Shown: positions 51,710 to 61,974 of the stretch, piece by piece | Layout: each line of letters begins with the position of its first letter | How positions within the stretch are numbered: the stretch's first letter is position 1 | Notes under the pieces: model-generated | The model's database searches: none | Told to the model about the DNA's origin: nothing | What the model saw: the letters and a program-made list of their open reading frames with translations, nothing else | Source: Bacteroidetes bacterium 43-93 | Lineage (GTDB): Bacteria > Bacteroidota > Bacteroidia > Chitinophagales > Chitinophagaceae | NCBI GenBank assembly: GCA_001897855.1 | Contig: MKUO01000004.1 | Location: 186,001 to 250,000, forward strand | Direction: 5' to 3' | DNA length: 64,000 nucleotides | Translations under genes and position numbers: made by a program

Positions 51710-54700
51710 TAATTATTGTTTTTTGTCAGGTAGTTCAATTGTAATACGGATTCATTTAATTTCCTTAATGCCTCATAATAATTGCTGCGTATGGTGATCG
51801 ATTGGTTGATGAGCATAATATATTCCAGGTAGCCTATCTCGCCACCATAGTATTGCTGTGATGCAACATCTTTTATAGAGTATGCATTTGGTAACGCTGT
51901 TTGCTCATAATAACTCAACTCCTTAGCCGCAAGTGTATAGGAGGCCAGTGCCTGCTGATATTGCATGGCAAGATCGTTTTTAGCATCCTGCAACTGCGAT
52001 GCTGCAATTGACCTGTTTATGGACATTGCCTTGATCCTTGCCTGCTGCCCTGTAAAAAGTATAGGTATGCCAACGCCTACCTGCACAGAATTGAACCTGT
52101 CTGAAGTAGTATAGTAACGCTCTACATTGTTTACATTTTGCCAGCCTGCAAAGCTCTGGTTATAATACCCAGCCATGAGTGAAGGCAACAGTTTCGATTT
52201 TTCGAGCTGGTACTGCGTCTTCGCCAGTTGTTGCTGTAGCTGCATATATTGTATAAAAGGATGCAGGCTTAGTCCGTCTTGCTGCAAATTGCCGGGGTTT
52301 AGTTTTAGCAGGCTGGTATCAGGCACCAGGGTGGCATTGGTATTCAATATATAATTAAACAGGTCGTTTAGCTGCTGAATGCTTGTCTCTATTTGCTGTA
52401 ATTGCAGGTTTATCTGCAGGCTTTGGTTTTCTGCCGCTATTTTTTCCAGCACATTCGATTCTCCAAGTTTCAATCTTAGTTCCGACTTCCTGAGAAACTC
52501 TGCATACATACTATCAGCATCTGTCAGCAATTTTCTTTTTTGATAAAGGTTATTGATCTCATTGTATAAAACGCTTACCTGTTTTTCCAGTTCCTTTTCT
52601 ATGAGTGTAGCCTGTGCCGTTGCAGATTTCCATTCTGTGCGTAATACGGCATGTTGCCGGTTATATACAAGCGGAAAGGAGATGCTTTGAGTAATACCGA
52701 TCTTGTTATCTGTATAGGCGCTGTTTACGTGCCCTAATTCGGCAGTAACAGATGTTTGCCCGGGATCGAAAGCAGTACCTTTCATTTTTTTGTAGTAATC
52801 TGCTGTAAGCCTTGCGGTTCTCAGCTTCATGTTGTTCTTCCTGGCAGAATCTATCGCATCATCCAGGCCAATGCTTGTTTGCGCGTGAGATGCAAAGGGC
52901 AGTGCCAGTAACAGCAGGAGGAGAGCAGTTGGTGCTTTCATATTATTCTTCCTTTTTTCGAACACGGTAAATAATATTGGCAACAGGAACAAGGTAAGCA
53001 GGGTAGCGGTGAGTAAACCTCCTATCACTACAGTAGCTAATGGCCTTTGCACTTCTGCACCTGCGCCATTACTTAAAGCCATAGGGAGGAAGCCAAGAGA
53101 GGCTACCGCAGCGGTCATTAATACAGGGCGCAGCCTAACGCTTGTTCCTTTTAGAACGATTTCCCTAAGATCTGTAAGCCCGTCTTTTTGTAAACGCCGG
53201 AACTCAGAAATCAACACAATACCATTCAATACAGCCACACCAAATAAGGCGATGAACCCAACACCTGCGCTAATGCTGAAAGGCATACCTCTTGCAGCCA
53301 GTGCAAATGTGCCGCCAATTGCCGATAATGGAATAGCCGTGTAAATGATAAGGCTATGCTTCACAGAACGGAATGCAAAGTAGAGCATCAGGAATATCAA
53401 GCCCAACGCTATAGGCACTACAATCGATAATCTTTTCTTTGCAGCTTCGAGGTTTTCGAATGCACCGCCGTAAGTGATATAATAACCGGCAGGCAGCTTT
53501 ATAGATGCTGCTTTTTGCTGTAACTCCTTCACAATGCTTTGTACATCCCTGCCGCGCACGTTGAAACCTACAATGATCCGTCGTTTCGCATCTTCTCTTT
53601 GTATCTGGTTAGGCCCCTCTTTGATAGTAACGGTTGCCAATTGGCTTAGTGGTATCTCTGCGCCGCGGGCAGTAGGGATCAATAGATTTTGCACATCGGC
53701 CACATTCTTTTTCTGATCGCCTGCCAGGCGCACCACCATATCAAACCTCTTTTCGCCTTCATATACCAGTCCGGTACTTTGCCCGCCAAATGCTGTGTTG
53801 ACAATATTATTTACTGTTTCTATATCCAATCCATATTGGGCGATCATTGCACGGTTGTAATCGATCACTATTTGCGGCAGGCCCGTGACAGCTTCCACAT
53901 ACAGATCTTTTGCACCCTGCACAGTGGTGGTAAGCCTGCCCAGTTTATTAGCAAGGCTGGCGAGGGTATCCAGGTCTTCGCCAAATATTTTGCACACCAC
54001 ATCCTGCCTTGCCCCGGTCATCAGTTCATTAAACCTCATTTGCACCGGGAACTGAAACCCTGTAGTGATACCGGGTACTTCATTCAATGCAGCTCCCATC
54101 TTTTCTGCCATTTCAGGAAAGGTGCGGGCACTGGTCCATTCCTTTTTGTCTTTTAATATTACCATCATATCGCAGGCCTCCATAGGCATGGGATCTGTTG
54201 GTATCTCGCCGCTGCCTATCTTGGTCACAACTTTTTCTACCTCAGGAAATCTATTGAGCAATATAGAAGATGCTTTTTGTGTAGCATTAATAGTAGTATG
54301 CAGATTGCTGCCTGTAAGCACACGGGTATCTACCGCAAAGTCACCTTCTTCCAATTGCGGAATGAATTCGCCACCCAGCGATAACAATATCACCATTGCA
54401 ACAGCAAATAAGCCTACTGCCGTAGCGATGGCAATTTTAGGGTAGTGGAGTGCTTTTTCCAGCATACGTTTGTACCTATGTTCTATGCTGCGCATTGCTC
54501 TTGCCGAGAAGCCTTCTTTGTCTGTTATCTTCTTACTCAATACCACAGAGCTCATCATAGGGATATAAGTAAGCGATAATATAAATGCCCCCAACAAGGC
54601 AAATGCTACCGTCTCAGCCATCGGGCGGAACATCTTACCTTCTATGCCTCTTAACGAAAAGATGGGCAGGTACACAATGAGAATGATCACCTGGCCAAAT

Positions 54701-56058
54701 ACGCTGCTATTCATCATACGAGATGCAGATGTATTTACCTCGGCATCCATTTGTGGCTGAGATAGTTTTGAGATCCCACTGAACCTATCCTTCTCATGCA
54801 GCCGGTGCATTACAGCTTCTACAATGATCACCGCACCATCCACGATCAGGCCGAAATCCAGCGCACCCAGGCTCATCAGGTTGCCACTTACGCCAAACAG
54901 GTTCATCATGATGATAGCGAACAGCATCGCTAATGGTATAATGGAAGCCACCAGCAAACCTGCACGGAAATTGCCCAGGAATAATACGAGTACAAATATG
55001 ACTATCAGCGATCCTTCCAGGAGGTTTTTCTCAACTGTGCCGATTGCATGATCTACCATCTTGGTCCTGTCGAGGAAAGGTTCTATCACTACACCTTCCG
55101 GTAAGGTCTTTTGTATCTGCGCTACACGTGATTTGATGTTCTTGATCACCTGGCCGCTATTGGCGCCCTTCAGCATCATTACTACTGCGCCCGAGACCTC
55201 TCCTTTATCGTTATAGCACATGGCGCCATATCTTATGGCAGAACCTATATGCACTTCTGCAACATCTCTTATAAATATGGGCGTGCCATTTGCCGTATAT
55301 TTTACCGCAATGTTCTCTATATCGTCGATGCTTTTAGTAAGCCCTTCACTGCGTATATACAGCACCGTAGGCCCCTTCTCGATATAGGCGCCACCTGTAT
55401 TGCCGTTGTTTTTTTCCAATACATCAAAGATCTCGCGGATGCTTACGTGCAAGGCAGCAAGCTTTGCAGTATTTACGGCTACCTCGTACTGTTTCAGATA
55501 GCCGCCAAAGCTGCTTACGTCTGCTACACCTGCTACCCCCAGCAATTGCCTGCGGACGATCCAGTCTTGTATGGTACGCAATTGCATGGCATCATACTTT
55601 CCTTCGTAGCCGGGTTTGGCCCTAACCACATATTGGTATACTTCTCCCAGCCCGGTAGTTACCGGCGCCAGCGATGGGGAACCAATACCTTTGGGTATCT
55701 GGTCTTGCACAGACAGCAGCCTTTCTGATACCTGCTGCCTTGCCCAGTACACATCTACATCGTCTTTGAATACAACAGTAACCAATGACAAGCCAAACCT
55801 GGAAAAACTGCGTATCTCCTTTATGCCCGGTATGTTGCTATTGGCGAGTTCTATTGGGAAGGTGATGAGCCGCTCCACATCAGGGGCGCCTAATGATGGT
55901 GTGACGGTAATTATCTGTACCTGGTTATCAGTAATGTCAGGTACTGCATCGATAGGCAGGCGCGTGAGTTCATAACTACCATAACCTATCAGTGCAAGAA
56001 TAAATAATAATATGATGAGTTTATTCCTTACGGAAAACTCTATGATCTTATTGAGCAT
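51709..56058 (-). CDS. Heavy-metal RND pump fused to a TolC-like outer-membrane channel (CusA/CzcA-OMF fusion)
   Basis: 1449 residues. Residues 1 to about 1039 are a complete HME-type RND pump: IGYGSYELTRLPIDAVPDIT at the start, the proton-relay block LDFGLIVDGAVIIVEAVMH in TM4, and a second repeat with FAFRSVKHSLIIYTAIPL. Residues 1040 to 1449 are a TolC-family channel (QTSIGLDDAIDSARKNNMKL, LEKSKLLPSLMAGYYNQSF). Between them lies MKAPTALLLLLLALPFASHA, a classic signal peptide, with no stop codon. Such fusions occur in Bacteroidota, where cleavage at the signal peptide could free the channel. ATG 52941 has an AGGAAG-type site before it. Metal specificity is not fixed. Confidence 0.92.
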   Translation of the reverse strand: MLNKIIEFSVRNKLIILLFILALIGYGSYELTRLPIDAVPDITDNQVQIITVTPSLGAPDVERLITFPIELANSNIPGIKEIRSFSRFGLSLVTVVFKDDVDVYWARQQVSERLLSVQDQIPKGIGSPSLAPVTTGLGEVYQYVVRAKPGYEGKYDAMQLRTIQDWIVRRQLLGVAGVADVSSFGGYLKQYEVAVNTAKLAALHVSIREIFDVLEKNNGNTGGAYIEKGPTVLYIRSEGLTKSIDDIENIAVKYTANGTPIFIRDVAEVHIGSAIRYGAMCYNDKGEVSGAVVMMLKGANSGQVIKNIKSRVAQIQKTLPEGVVIEPFLDRTKMVDHAIGTVEKNLLEGSLIVIFVLVLFLGNFRAGLLVASIIPLAMLFAIIMMNLFGVSGNLMSLGALDFGLIVDGAVIIVEAVMHRLHEKDRFSGISKLSQPQMDAEVNTSASRMMNSSVFGQVIILIVYLPIFSLRGIEGKMFRPMAETVAFALLGAFILSLTYIPMMSSVVLSKKITDKEGFSARAMRSIEHRYKRMLEKALHYPKIAIATAVGLFAVAMVILLSLGGEFIPQLEEGDFAVDTRVLTGSNLHTTINATQKASSILLNRFPEVEKVVTKIGSGEIPTDPMPMEACDMMVILKDKKEWTSARTFPEMAEKMGAALNEVPGITTGFQFPVQMRFNELMTGARQDVVCKIFGEDLDTLASLANKLGRLTTTVQGAKDLYVEAVTGLPQIVIDYNRAMIAQYGLDIETVNNIVNTAFGGQSTGLVYEGEKRFDMVVRLAGDQKKNVADVQNLLIPTARGAEIPLSQLATVTIKEGPNQIQREDAKRRIIVGFNVRGRDVQSIVKELQQKAASIKLPAGYYITYGGAFENLEAAKKRLSIVVPIALGLIFLMLYFAFRSVKHSLIIYTAIPLSAIGGTFALAARGMPFSISAGVGFIALFGVAVLNGIVLISEFRRLQKDGLTDLREIVLKGTSVRLRPVLMTAAVASLGFLPMALSNGAGAEVQRPLATVVIGGLLTATLLTLFLLPILFTVFEKRKNNMKAPTALLLLLLALPFASHAQTSIGLDDAIDSARKNNMKLRTARLTADYYKKMKGTAFDPGQTSVTAELGHVNSAYTDNKIGITQSISFPLVYNRQHAVLRTEWKSATAQATLIEKELEKQVSVLYNEINNLYQKRKLLTDADSMYAEFLRKSELRLKLGESNVLEKIAAENQSLQINLQLQQIETSIQQLNDLFNYILNTNATLVPDTSLLKLNPGNLQQDGLSLHPFIQYMQLQQQLAKTQYQLEKSKLLPSLMAGYYNQSFAGWQNVNNVERYYTTSDRFNSVQVGVGIPILFTGQQARIKAMSINRSIAASQLQDAKNDLAMQYQQALASYTLAAKELSYYEQTALPNAYSIKDVASQQYYGGEIGYLEYIMLINQSITIRSNYYEALRKLNESVLQLNYLTKNNN

Positions 56059-56159
56059 AATATGCGTTCATCTTATTGATACCAGCGTGTAGTATGCGTG
56101 TTATCAAAAAATCAGTAAATGAAATTAGGATCTAAGCCACTTAGGGCTAACAGGATAGA

Positions 56160-56543
56160 TTAATAGCGCGGCGGCTGCCAGATATTGGATAAGGCCTCAG
56201 CGGTATGAAAAGGTGTGCTGTAGGCGGAAAGTGGTTTTACAATATCGGGAAAGTACGTAGGCTGCTTCCAGTTGTAAACCGTGGTATGCTCAAAGTAAGT
56301 AAACAGGAGGCCTAAATGACTGCAATGTTTGAATGGTAATTGCATGTCCCTGTTGTAATCAGCATGTTTCACATCATCGTGCGCATAATGCATTTCCAGG
56401 AATCCCCAGAAACTTATCTCGCTGTTCAGGTTTTTATGCTCATAATAATGCTCTACCAAGGTACCAAGCTTCAGGAACTGGTGTACAGGTGTCTGTATCA
56501 TCAGTACGGTACCGAGCATTAATATGGCAATAAACCTTGTCAC
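56160..56543 (-). CDS. Conserved small protein upstream of the metal RND pump
   Basis: 127 residues with an N-terminal hydrophobic helix (FIAILMLGTVLMIQTPVH) and His-rich blocks LVEHYYEHKNLNSEISFWGF, EMHYAHDDVKHADYNRDMQL and PFKHCSHLGLL. Bacteroidota carry such His-rich small proteins next to CusA-like genes (recognised from memory). A periplasmic metal-binding role is inferred from the many His/Asp residues. It precedes the pump by 101 bp on the same strand and is probably co-regulated. Confidence 0.7.
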   Translation of the reverse strand: MTRFIAILMLGTVLMIQTPVHQFLKLGTLVEHYYEHKNLNSEISFWGFLEMHYAHDDVKHADYNRDMQLPFKHCSHLGLLFTYFEHTTVYNWKQPTYFPDIVKPLSAYSTPFHTAEALSNIWQPPRY

Positions 56544-56618
56544 AGGTGCAAATCTATGAAAACTAACTTAGTAAACTATATGACCGTTATCACTAATAAC
56601 TATGACGTTCGTAATGGG

Positions 56619-57881
56619 TTATATACGATTATCTGTGCCAAAACCGGCAGGTATTGCTTTTTTACTATAGATGCGCTCCACGAGGTCTAATAACGGGCCG
56701 GTCATAAAAGTAGTTACCAGTGCCATGATCACCATCATGGTAAATACTTCGTTGCTCAATATCTTTAGTTCATATCCTATATTCAGGATAATCAATTCCA
56801 TCAATCCGCGGGTGTTCATCAATACTCCTATTACTAAGCTATTGTAGTTAGACTCCCCTGAGAATTTGGCAGCAAGTGCCCCGCCGCCCAGTTTGCCAAT
56901 AATAGCAACAATTGTTATGAGTAAGCATATACCCCAAAGCATCGGCGTATTCAGTGCTTCTATTTGCGTTCTTAAACCTGTGATCACAAAGAATAGGGGC
57001 AGTAATAGAATTAATGCCACATCTTCTATCTTATCTATAATAACTTTCCGGATACTCCATTCTGCCGGCATTACGAGACCTGCTATGAAGGCGCCAAACA
57101 AAGCATGTATGCCAATAAGCTCTGTAGCAAGTGCACTGATAAGTAATGTAATGAAGATAATTGCGGTGGTAGATTGCTTGATGATCTGGTTTTGTTGGTG
57201 ATTGACGAGTTTCTTTAATACAGGGCGCACAATGAACACCATGGCTAACATATAACCAAGGGTTTCCAGCAATACTATGAAAGAACTGCTGATAGAGCCT
57301 GCCTGTACTATTGCTACTACAAAAGCGAGTAAACACCATCCCGTCACATCATTAATGGCGGCACTGGCCAGTGCTATAGAGCCAAGCCTGTTACCCGACA
57401 ACCCCCTCTCTTTAGTGATCCTTGCCAATACGGGGAAGGCCGTAATGCTCATGGCAACACCCATAAACAAGGCAAACGCATAATAGGGTGTATGCGGCAA
57501 CCCGTAATCCTCATAAAGGAAATAGGAGAGTGCGATGCCTAAAAGGAAAGGGAAAATAATACTGGCATTGCTTATAGTAATAGCAGTACGTGCCTTTTGC
57601 CTGATGATGGAAAGATCGAGTTCCATCCCTATTACGAACATGAACAGGATCAAACCTATCTGGCTAAGTATGCGCATATTCCCAAGCGAATTGGGAGGAA
57701 ATACGAAATTGAGGTATGCGGGAAACATACTGCCCAGCATGGAAGGACCTAGTACAATACCTGCCACTATCTCGCCCATTACCGTCGGCTGCTTCATCAG
57801 CTTGAACAAATAGCCAAATATCCTGGAAGCGATAACGATGACTATCAGTTGTATGAGGAAAATGGACAAGTGTTGTGTCAT
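56619..57881 (-). CDS. Cation:proton antiporter (Na+/H+ exchanger, CPA2/KefB-like)
   Basis: 420 residues with about twelve membrane helices. The core reads LIVIVIASRIFGYLFKLMKQ, PTVMGEIVAGIVLGPSMLG, AINDVTGWCLLAFVVAIVQ (ND motif of CPA2 carriers) and ALFGAFIAGLVMPAEWSIRK. It lacks the RCK/TrkA-N domain of KefB. It exchanges K+ or Na+ for H+. It is downstream of the paa/CMD set on the same strand, 59 bp apart, so it may be in the same transcript by read-through; its role in that pathway is not obvious. Confidence 0.9.
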   Translation of the reverse strand: MTQHLSIFLIQLIVIVIASRIFGYLFKLMKQPTVMGEIVAGIVLGPSMLGSMFPAYLNFVFPPNSLGNMRILSQIGLILFMFVIGMELDLSIIRQKARTAITISNASIIFPFLLGIALSYFLYEDYGLPHTPYYAFALFMGVAMSITAFPVLARITKERGLSGNRLGSIALASAAINDVTGWCLLAFVVAIVQAGSISSSFIVLLETLGYMLAMVFIVRPVLKKLVNHQQNQIIKQSTTAIIFITLLISALATELIGIHALFGAFIAGLVMPAEWSIRKVIIDKIEDVALILLLPLFFVITGLRTQIEALNTPMLWGICLLITIVAIIGKLGGGALAAKFSGESNYNSLVIGVLMNTRGLMELIILNIGYELKILSNEVFTMMVIMALVTTFMTGPLLDLVERIYSKKAIPAGFGTDNRI

Positions 57882-57940
57882 CCGTCAAGTTTATAACATG
57901 AAGATATAAACTTTATATAACCGTCATGTTATTAAATCTA

Positions 57941-58246
57941 TTAAGACTGTTCAAAGAACTTAACAGCTAACGGAATGGCGTTGGCTACACCCTTTATACC
58001 GCAAACAGTCAGGCTCACCAGTATCGCGTCTATTACTTCTGCTTTTGTGGCTCCCAGTTCCTTCGCAGCAGGTATATGATATTGCAGCGCCAGGCTATCA
58101 CCTTCTACGGTTTTCAATGCTATGTAGATGAGTTGCTTAGTCTTCTCATCTAAACCTTTAGATGCAACAATAGATTGGATGAGGCCATTGAAAGCCTGTG
58201 CTACTTCGGGCGCTTCTTTTTGGAATAATTCTAATGGATTACTCAT
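57941..58246 (-). CDS. Carboxymuconolactone decarboxylase family protein
   Basis: 101 residues of the CMD/AhpD all-helix fold: DEKTKQLIYIALKTVEGDSL and HIPAAKELGATKAEVIDAIL. The CxxC dyad of AhpD peroxidases is absent; only one Cys (VCG) remains, so peroxidase activity is unlikely. It lies 12 bp after paaD in the same operon. Its function in phenylacetate metabolism is unknown. Confidence 0.88.
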   Translation of the reverse strand: MSNPLELFQKEAPEVAQAFNGLIQSIVASKGLDEKTKQLIYIALKTVEGDSLALQYHIPAAKELGATKAEVIDAILVSLTVCGIKGVANAIPLAVKFFEQS

Positions 58247-58258
58247 GATGATAATTAT

Positions 58259-58750
58259 TTAGTGACATTTAAAATATTCGAAAGGCTCTTTACAATCTTC
58301 GCATTTATATAACGATTTGCAGGCAGTAGCGCCAAACCTGCTAATGAGTTCGGTGTGTTTCGATCCGCAGTAGGGACAAGGCACATGCATTTCTGCAATT
58401 GCAATATTTCCACAAGAGCTATGTTCGGGCGGAGCAATACCATAACGCTGCATCTTCAGCTTTGCCTCTTCGGTCATCCAGTCGGTTGTCCATGCAGGGC
58501 TGTAGATAAGGGATACCTTCACAGGAGATATCCCTTTTGTTTCCAGTAAAGCTTTGATATCCGCCTCAATGATCCCCATGGCGGGGCAACCTGTGTAGGT
58601 AGGCGTTAATATCACTTCATACCCATTATTAGTTATATGTACATCGCGCAGCATACCAATGTCCTGTATACTCAATACCGGTATTTCAGGATCTTTGATT
58701 TCCTGCAGCAGCGCCAGTATCTCTTCTTTAGTATGTGTTTCCGTTACCAT
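58259..58750 (-). CDS. paaD: 1,2-phenylacetyl-CoA epoxidase subunit PaaD
   Basis: 163 residues. The N-terminal DUF59/MIP18 domain (PEIPVLSIQDIGMLRDVHIT, YTGCPAMGIIEADI) is followed by a four-cysteine C-terminal domain with CPYC and CEDC. PaaD is thought to help Fe-S or iron assembly for the epoxidase. Its start overlaps the 3' end of paaC by 7 bp. It is sometimes called PaaJ. Confidence 0.93.
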   Translation of the reverse strand: MVTETHTKEEILALLQEIKDPEIPVLSIQDIGMLRDVHITNNGYEVILTPTYTGCPAMGIIEADIKALLETKGISPVKVSLIYSPAWTTDWMTEEAKLKMQRYGIAPPEHSSCGNIAIAEMHVPCPYCGSKHTELISRFGATACKSLYKCEDCKEPFEYFKCH

Positions 58751-59502
58751 TCTGCATCAGGATATGCGCGTTGCAGGTACTGCATTTCGCTTAATAAATG
58801 ACCCAGGTGTTCTGTATGGATGCCCTTTCGGCTGCCTGTTTGCATATAGCCGCTTACAGGCACATCCAGGCTTGCAGCTTTTAGTGTATCAGTTACTGCT
58901 TGCAGCCAGGCAGGGTATAGCGCTTTCAGATCAGGTACAATGCCGTCCTTCACCAATTGCTCATCAGTTTCGTCCATCTCGAACAATTCAGAAGTGTACA
59001 TCCACCAATCGTTTACAGCGTTTTGAACCCGTTGCTTACTTTCTTCGGTACCCATACCGAGACGTACAACCCAATCATGTGCATGTGCAAAATGATATTT
59101 AATCTCCTTAAGTGTTTTAGCAGCTATGGCAGCCAATGTGCTGTCCGCACTGTTCTGTAAGGCTGCGTAGTACTCTTTTTCGAACGCAGATACAAACAGC
59201 AACCTGGCGATCGTATAGGCGAAATCTGTATTAGGTAACTCTACCAGCAGGTTGTTATAATATTGCCTTTCAGACCGGCGGTAAGCAAGTGTATCTTCTG
59301 TACGTCCTTTTCCTTCTACACTGCCGGCATACTGTAGCAATGCCTGTGCACGGCCTATCATATCCAGCGCAAGGTTGGTAAGCGCCAGGTCTTCTTCGAG
59401 GAAAGGCGCATTGCTGCACCATTCAGACAGGCGATGCGAGTGTATGAGCGCATTATCACCCAATCGTAGTATATATTTAAATAAAGCTTCCTGTTGTGTC
59501 AT
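58744..59502 (-). CDS. paaC: 1,2-phenylacetyl-CoA epoxidase subunit PaaC
   Basis: 252 residues of ferritin-like fold without diiron ligands. PaaC is the structural partner of PaaA. Motifs LALTNLALDMIGRAQALLQY, DFAYTIARLLFVSAFEKEYY and HLGHLLSEMQYLQRAYPDAEW match. It starts 2 bp after the paaB stop and overlaps paaD by 7 bp, so translation is coupled. Confidence 0.94.
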   Translation of the reverse strand: MTQQEALFKYILRLGDNALIHSHRLSEWCSNAPFLEEDLALTNLALDMIGRAQALLQYAGSVEGKGRTEDTLAYRRSERQYYNNLLVELPNTDFAYTIARLLFVSAFEKEYYAALQNSADSTLAAIAAKTLKEIKYHFAHAHDWVVRLGMGTEESKQRVQNAVNDWWMYTSELFEMDETDEQLVKDGIVPDLKALYPAWLQAVTDTLKAASLDVPVSGYMQTGSRKGIHTEHLGHLLSEMQYLQRAYPDAEW

Positions 59503-59504
59503 AG

Positions 59505-59795
59505 CTATATTTGTTTTGCACCTTCCGGCATGGTATAGAATGTTGGCAGCCTGTATATCTTATCATTAGAAGGATCAAAGAGCATCTCTGCATCATCCGG
59601 ATTGGATGCTGCTATTTCATCCGTAGGTACTACCCAAATGCTGGTGCCCTCACCTCTGCGGGAATAGGTATCCCTTGCATTTTGCAATGCCATCTTTCTA
59701 TCAGATGCATGTACACTGCCCTGGTGTATATAGTTAGCTCCGGGCCTTGCCTGCATAAATACTTCCCAGGAATCTAATTGATTATTATGAGCCAT
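59505..59795 (-). CDS. paaB: 1,2-phenylacetyl-CoA epoxidase subunit PaaB
   Basis: 96 residues. SWEVFMQARPGANYIHQGSV and ALQNARDTYSRRGEGTSIWV are the PaaB fold. PaaB binds the PaaAC core and is needed for activity. It lies 11 bp after paaA and 2 bp before paaC. Confidence 0.94.
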   Translation of the reverse strand: MAHNNQLDSWEVFMQARPGANYIHQGSVHASDRKMALQNARDTYSRRGEGTSIWVVPTDEIAASNPDDAEMLFDPSNDKIYRLPTFYTMPEGAKQI

Positions 59796-59806
59796 AAGTT
59801 TAGTTT

Positions 59807-60769
59807 TTAATTGGATGATTGATTGTTTGTTCTTGCTTTATAAGCCTCCGCGGCTTCTCTTACCCAGGCACCATTATCATGCACCTGTTTGTGGTGTTGC
59901 AGCCTTTGTTTATTGCAAGGGCCGTTACCGTTGATCACCTGTTTGAATTCATCCCAGTTGATCTCCCCATGGTCGTAACCGCCTTTTTCATCATTCCATT
60001 TCAGATCGGGGTCAGGAACGGTAAGCCCGATTAGTTCTGCCTGCGGAACTGTTTTGTCAATGAATTTTTGGCGAAGCTCGTCATTTGTATGCCTTTTAAT
60101 CTTCCAGCGGAAGGCGTCTGCCGCATGCGGAGAGTCGCTATCGTGTGGACCGAACATCATTAGTGATGGCCACCACCAGCGGTTCATAGCATCCTGTGCC
60201 ATTTCTTTTTGTTCTGCTGTCCCTTTCATCATCTTCGCCATGATCTCATATCCCTGGCGCTGGTGAAAACTTTCTTCTTTGCAGATGCGTACCATAGCCC
60301 TGCTGTATGGGGCATAGGAGGTTCGCTGCAGCGATACCTGGTTTACTATGGCGGCACCGTCCACCAACCAGCCAATAGCGCCGATATCGGCCCATGTAAG
60401 GGTAGGGTAGTTAAATATGTTGGAATACTTTGCTTTGCCCGTATGCAGTTGCCCGATCATCTCCGTTCTTGTAATGCCTAGTGTTTCGGCTGCGCTATAC
60501 AAATACAATCCATGACCGCCCTCGTCCTGTATTTTGGCAAGCAATATTTGTTTTGCCCGCAGGCTAGGGGCGCGTGTTATCCAGTTGCCTTCCGGCTGCA
60601 TGCCTATTACTTCCGAATGTGCATGTTGCGATATCTGCCGGATGAGATGCTTCCGGTACGCCTCCGGCATCCAATCCCGTGGCTCTACAGCATCGCCTGC
60701 CTGTACGCGTTCTTCAAACCTGGCAAGCATCGCCCGGTCTTTTGATACTATATCCTGAACTTGATCCAT
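59807..60769 (-). CDS. paaA: 1,2-phenylacetyl-CoA epoxidase catalytic subunit PaaA
   Basis: 320 residues from ATG 60769 (the TTG at 60775 is two codons upstream). PaaA carries the diiron centre that epoxidises phenylacetyl-CoA. [20 protein letters not shown] and [20 protein letters not shown] show the ExxH iron ligands. It follows hpd by 20 bp, so it is in the same operon. The reductase PaaE that feeds electrons is not seen in the window. Confidence 0.95.
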   Translation of the reverse strand: MDQVQDIVSKDRAMLARFEERVQAGDAVEPRDWMPEAYRKHLIRQISQHAHSEVIGMQPEGNWITRAPSLRAKQILLAKIQDEGGHGLYLYSAAETLGITRTEMIGQLHTGKAKYSNIFNYPTLTWADIGAIGWLVDGAAIVNQVSLQRTSYAPYSRAMVRICKEESFHQRQGYEIMAKMMKGTAEQKEMAQDAMNRWWWPSLMMFGPHDSDSPHAADAFRWKIKRHTNDELRQKFIDKTVPQAELIGLTVPDPDLKWNDEKGGYDHGEINWDEFKQVINGNGPCNKQRLQHHKQVHDNGAWVREAAEAYKARTNNQSSN

Positions 60770-60789
60770 AATCAATGGTTTTAATAATG

Positions 60790-61947
60790 TTATAGTGTAC
60801 CGCGTTTTGCCTGTTCAGCTTCGATAGATTCAAACAATGCTTTGAAATTGCCTTTACCGAAAGACTTGGCTCCCTTGCGTTGTATGATCTCATAAAAAAG
60901 GGTAGGGCGATCCTCAACCGGTTTGGTAAATATCTGCAGCAGGTAACCTTCTTCGTCCCTGTCAACCATAATACCCAGGTCTTTTAATTGACGCAGGTCT
61001 TCTGCTATTTCTCCTACGCGGTCTTTTACGGTATCATAATAATTGCCCGGCACATGCAGGAATTCCACACCACGTTTGCGCATTTCTGATACAGTAAATA
61101 CAATATCGTCAGTAGCCACTGCAATATGCTGGCAACCGGGGCCTTCGTAGAAATCGAGATATTCTTCTATCTGAGATTTTTTTAAACCATGTGCAGGCTC
61201 GTTGATGGGGAACTTGATTCGGCCATTACCATTGGTCATCACCTTGCTCATAAGGGCAGTGTATTGGGTAGAGATATCTTTATCGTCGAATGTTACCAGG
61301 TTGGCAAAGCCCATGATCTTCTCATAAAATTCCGCCCACTTGTTCATACCACCCAGCTCTACATTACCTACCATGTGGTCTATATACTTTAAACCCGTTG
61401 GTGTGGGATTGTAATCTGATTCCCATGCAATATATCCCGGCAGGAATATGCCATTATAGTTTTTTCTTTCGATGAACAGGTGCACGGTATCTCCGTAAGT
61501 ATGTATGCCCGAACGCACGATCTCTCCATGTGCATCTTTTATTACTTCGGGAACTATATAAGATATGGCACCACGCTTTACAGTTTCATCATATGCTTTG
61601 CGCGCATCATCTACCCACAGGGCTATTACTTTAATACCATCGCCATGGCGGTGTATATGATCTGATATAGCATTGGTTGATTTAAGTGGTGTGGTCAATA
61701 CCAGTTTTATTTTATCCTGTACCAATACATAAGATACCTGGTCGCGGGCACCGGTCTCGAGCCCTGCATAAGCCAGCGATTGGAAACCCAATGCAGTCTT
61801 ATAAAAGTGCGCAGCCTGTTTGGCATTGCCTACATAAAACTCTACATAGTCAGTACCATTTATGGGCAGGAAATCCTGGGCCTTATCAAATATTTTTTCA
61901 AGCCCGTAGTTGTAATTGGTATTTTCTTTTAAAGCAGTTGTGGACAT
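60790..61947 (-). CDS. hpd: 4-hydroxyphenylpyruvate dioxygenase
   Basis: 385 residues of two VOC-like domains. It turns 4-hydroxyphenylpyruvate to homogentisate with Fe(II) and O2. The C-terminal active part has [40 protein letters not shown] and [20 protein letters not shown], which includes the His and Glu iron ligands. It follows hmgA by 27 bp and precedes paaA. The order suggests joint induction by aromatic amino acids. Confidence 0.95.
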   Translation of the reverse strand: MSTTALKENTNYNYGLEKIFDKAQDFLPINGTDYVEFYVGNAKQAAHFYKTALGFQSLAYAGLETGARDQVSYVLVQDKIKLVLTTPLKSTNAISDHIHRHGDGIKVIALWVDDARKAYDETVKRGAISYIVPEVIKDAHGEIVRSGIHTYGDTVHLFIERKNYNGIFLPGYIAWESDYNPTPTGLKYIDHMVGNVELGGMNKWAEFYEKIMGFANLVTFDDKDISTQYTALMSKVMTNGNGRIKFPINEPAHGLKKSQIEEYLDFYEGPGCQHIAVATDDIVFTVSEMRKRGVEFLHVPGNYYDTVKDRVGEIAEDLRQLKDLGIMVDRDEEGYLLQIFTKPVEDRPTLFYEIIQRKGAKSFGKGNFKALFESIEAEQAKRGTL

Positions 61948-61974
61948 ATAATATGTTTTAGAATTAATATTTGT

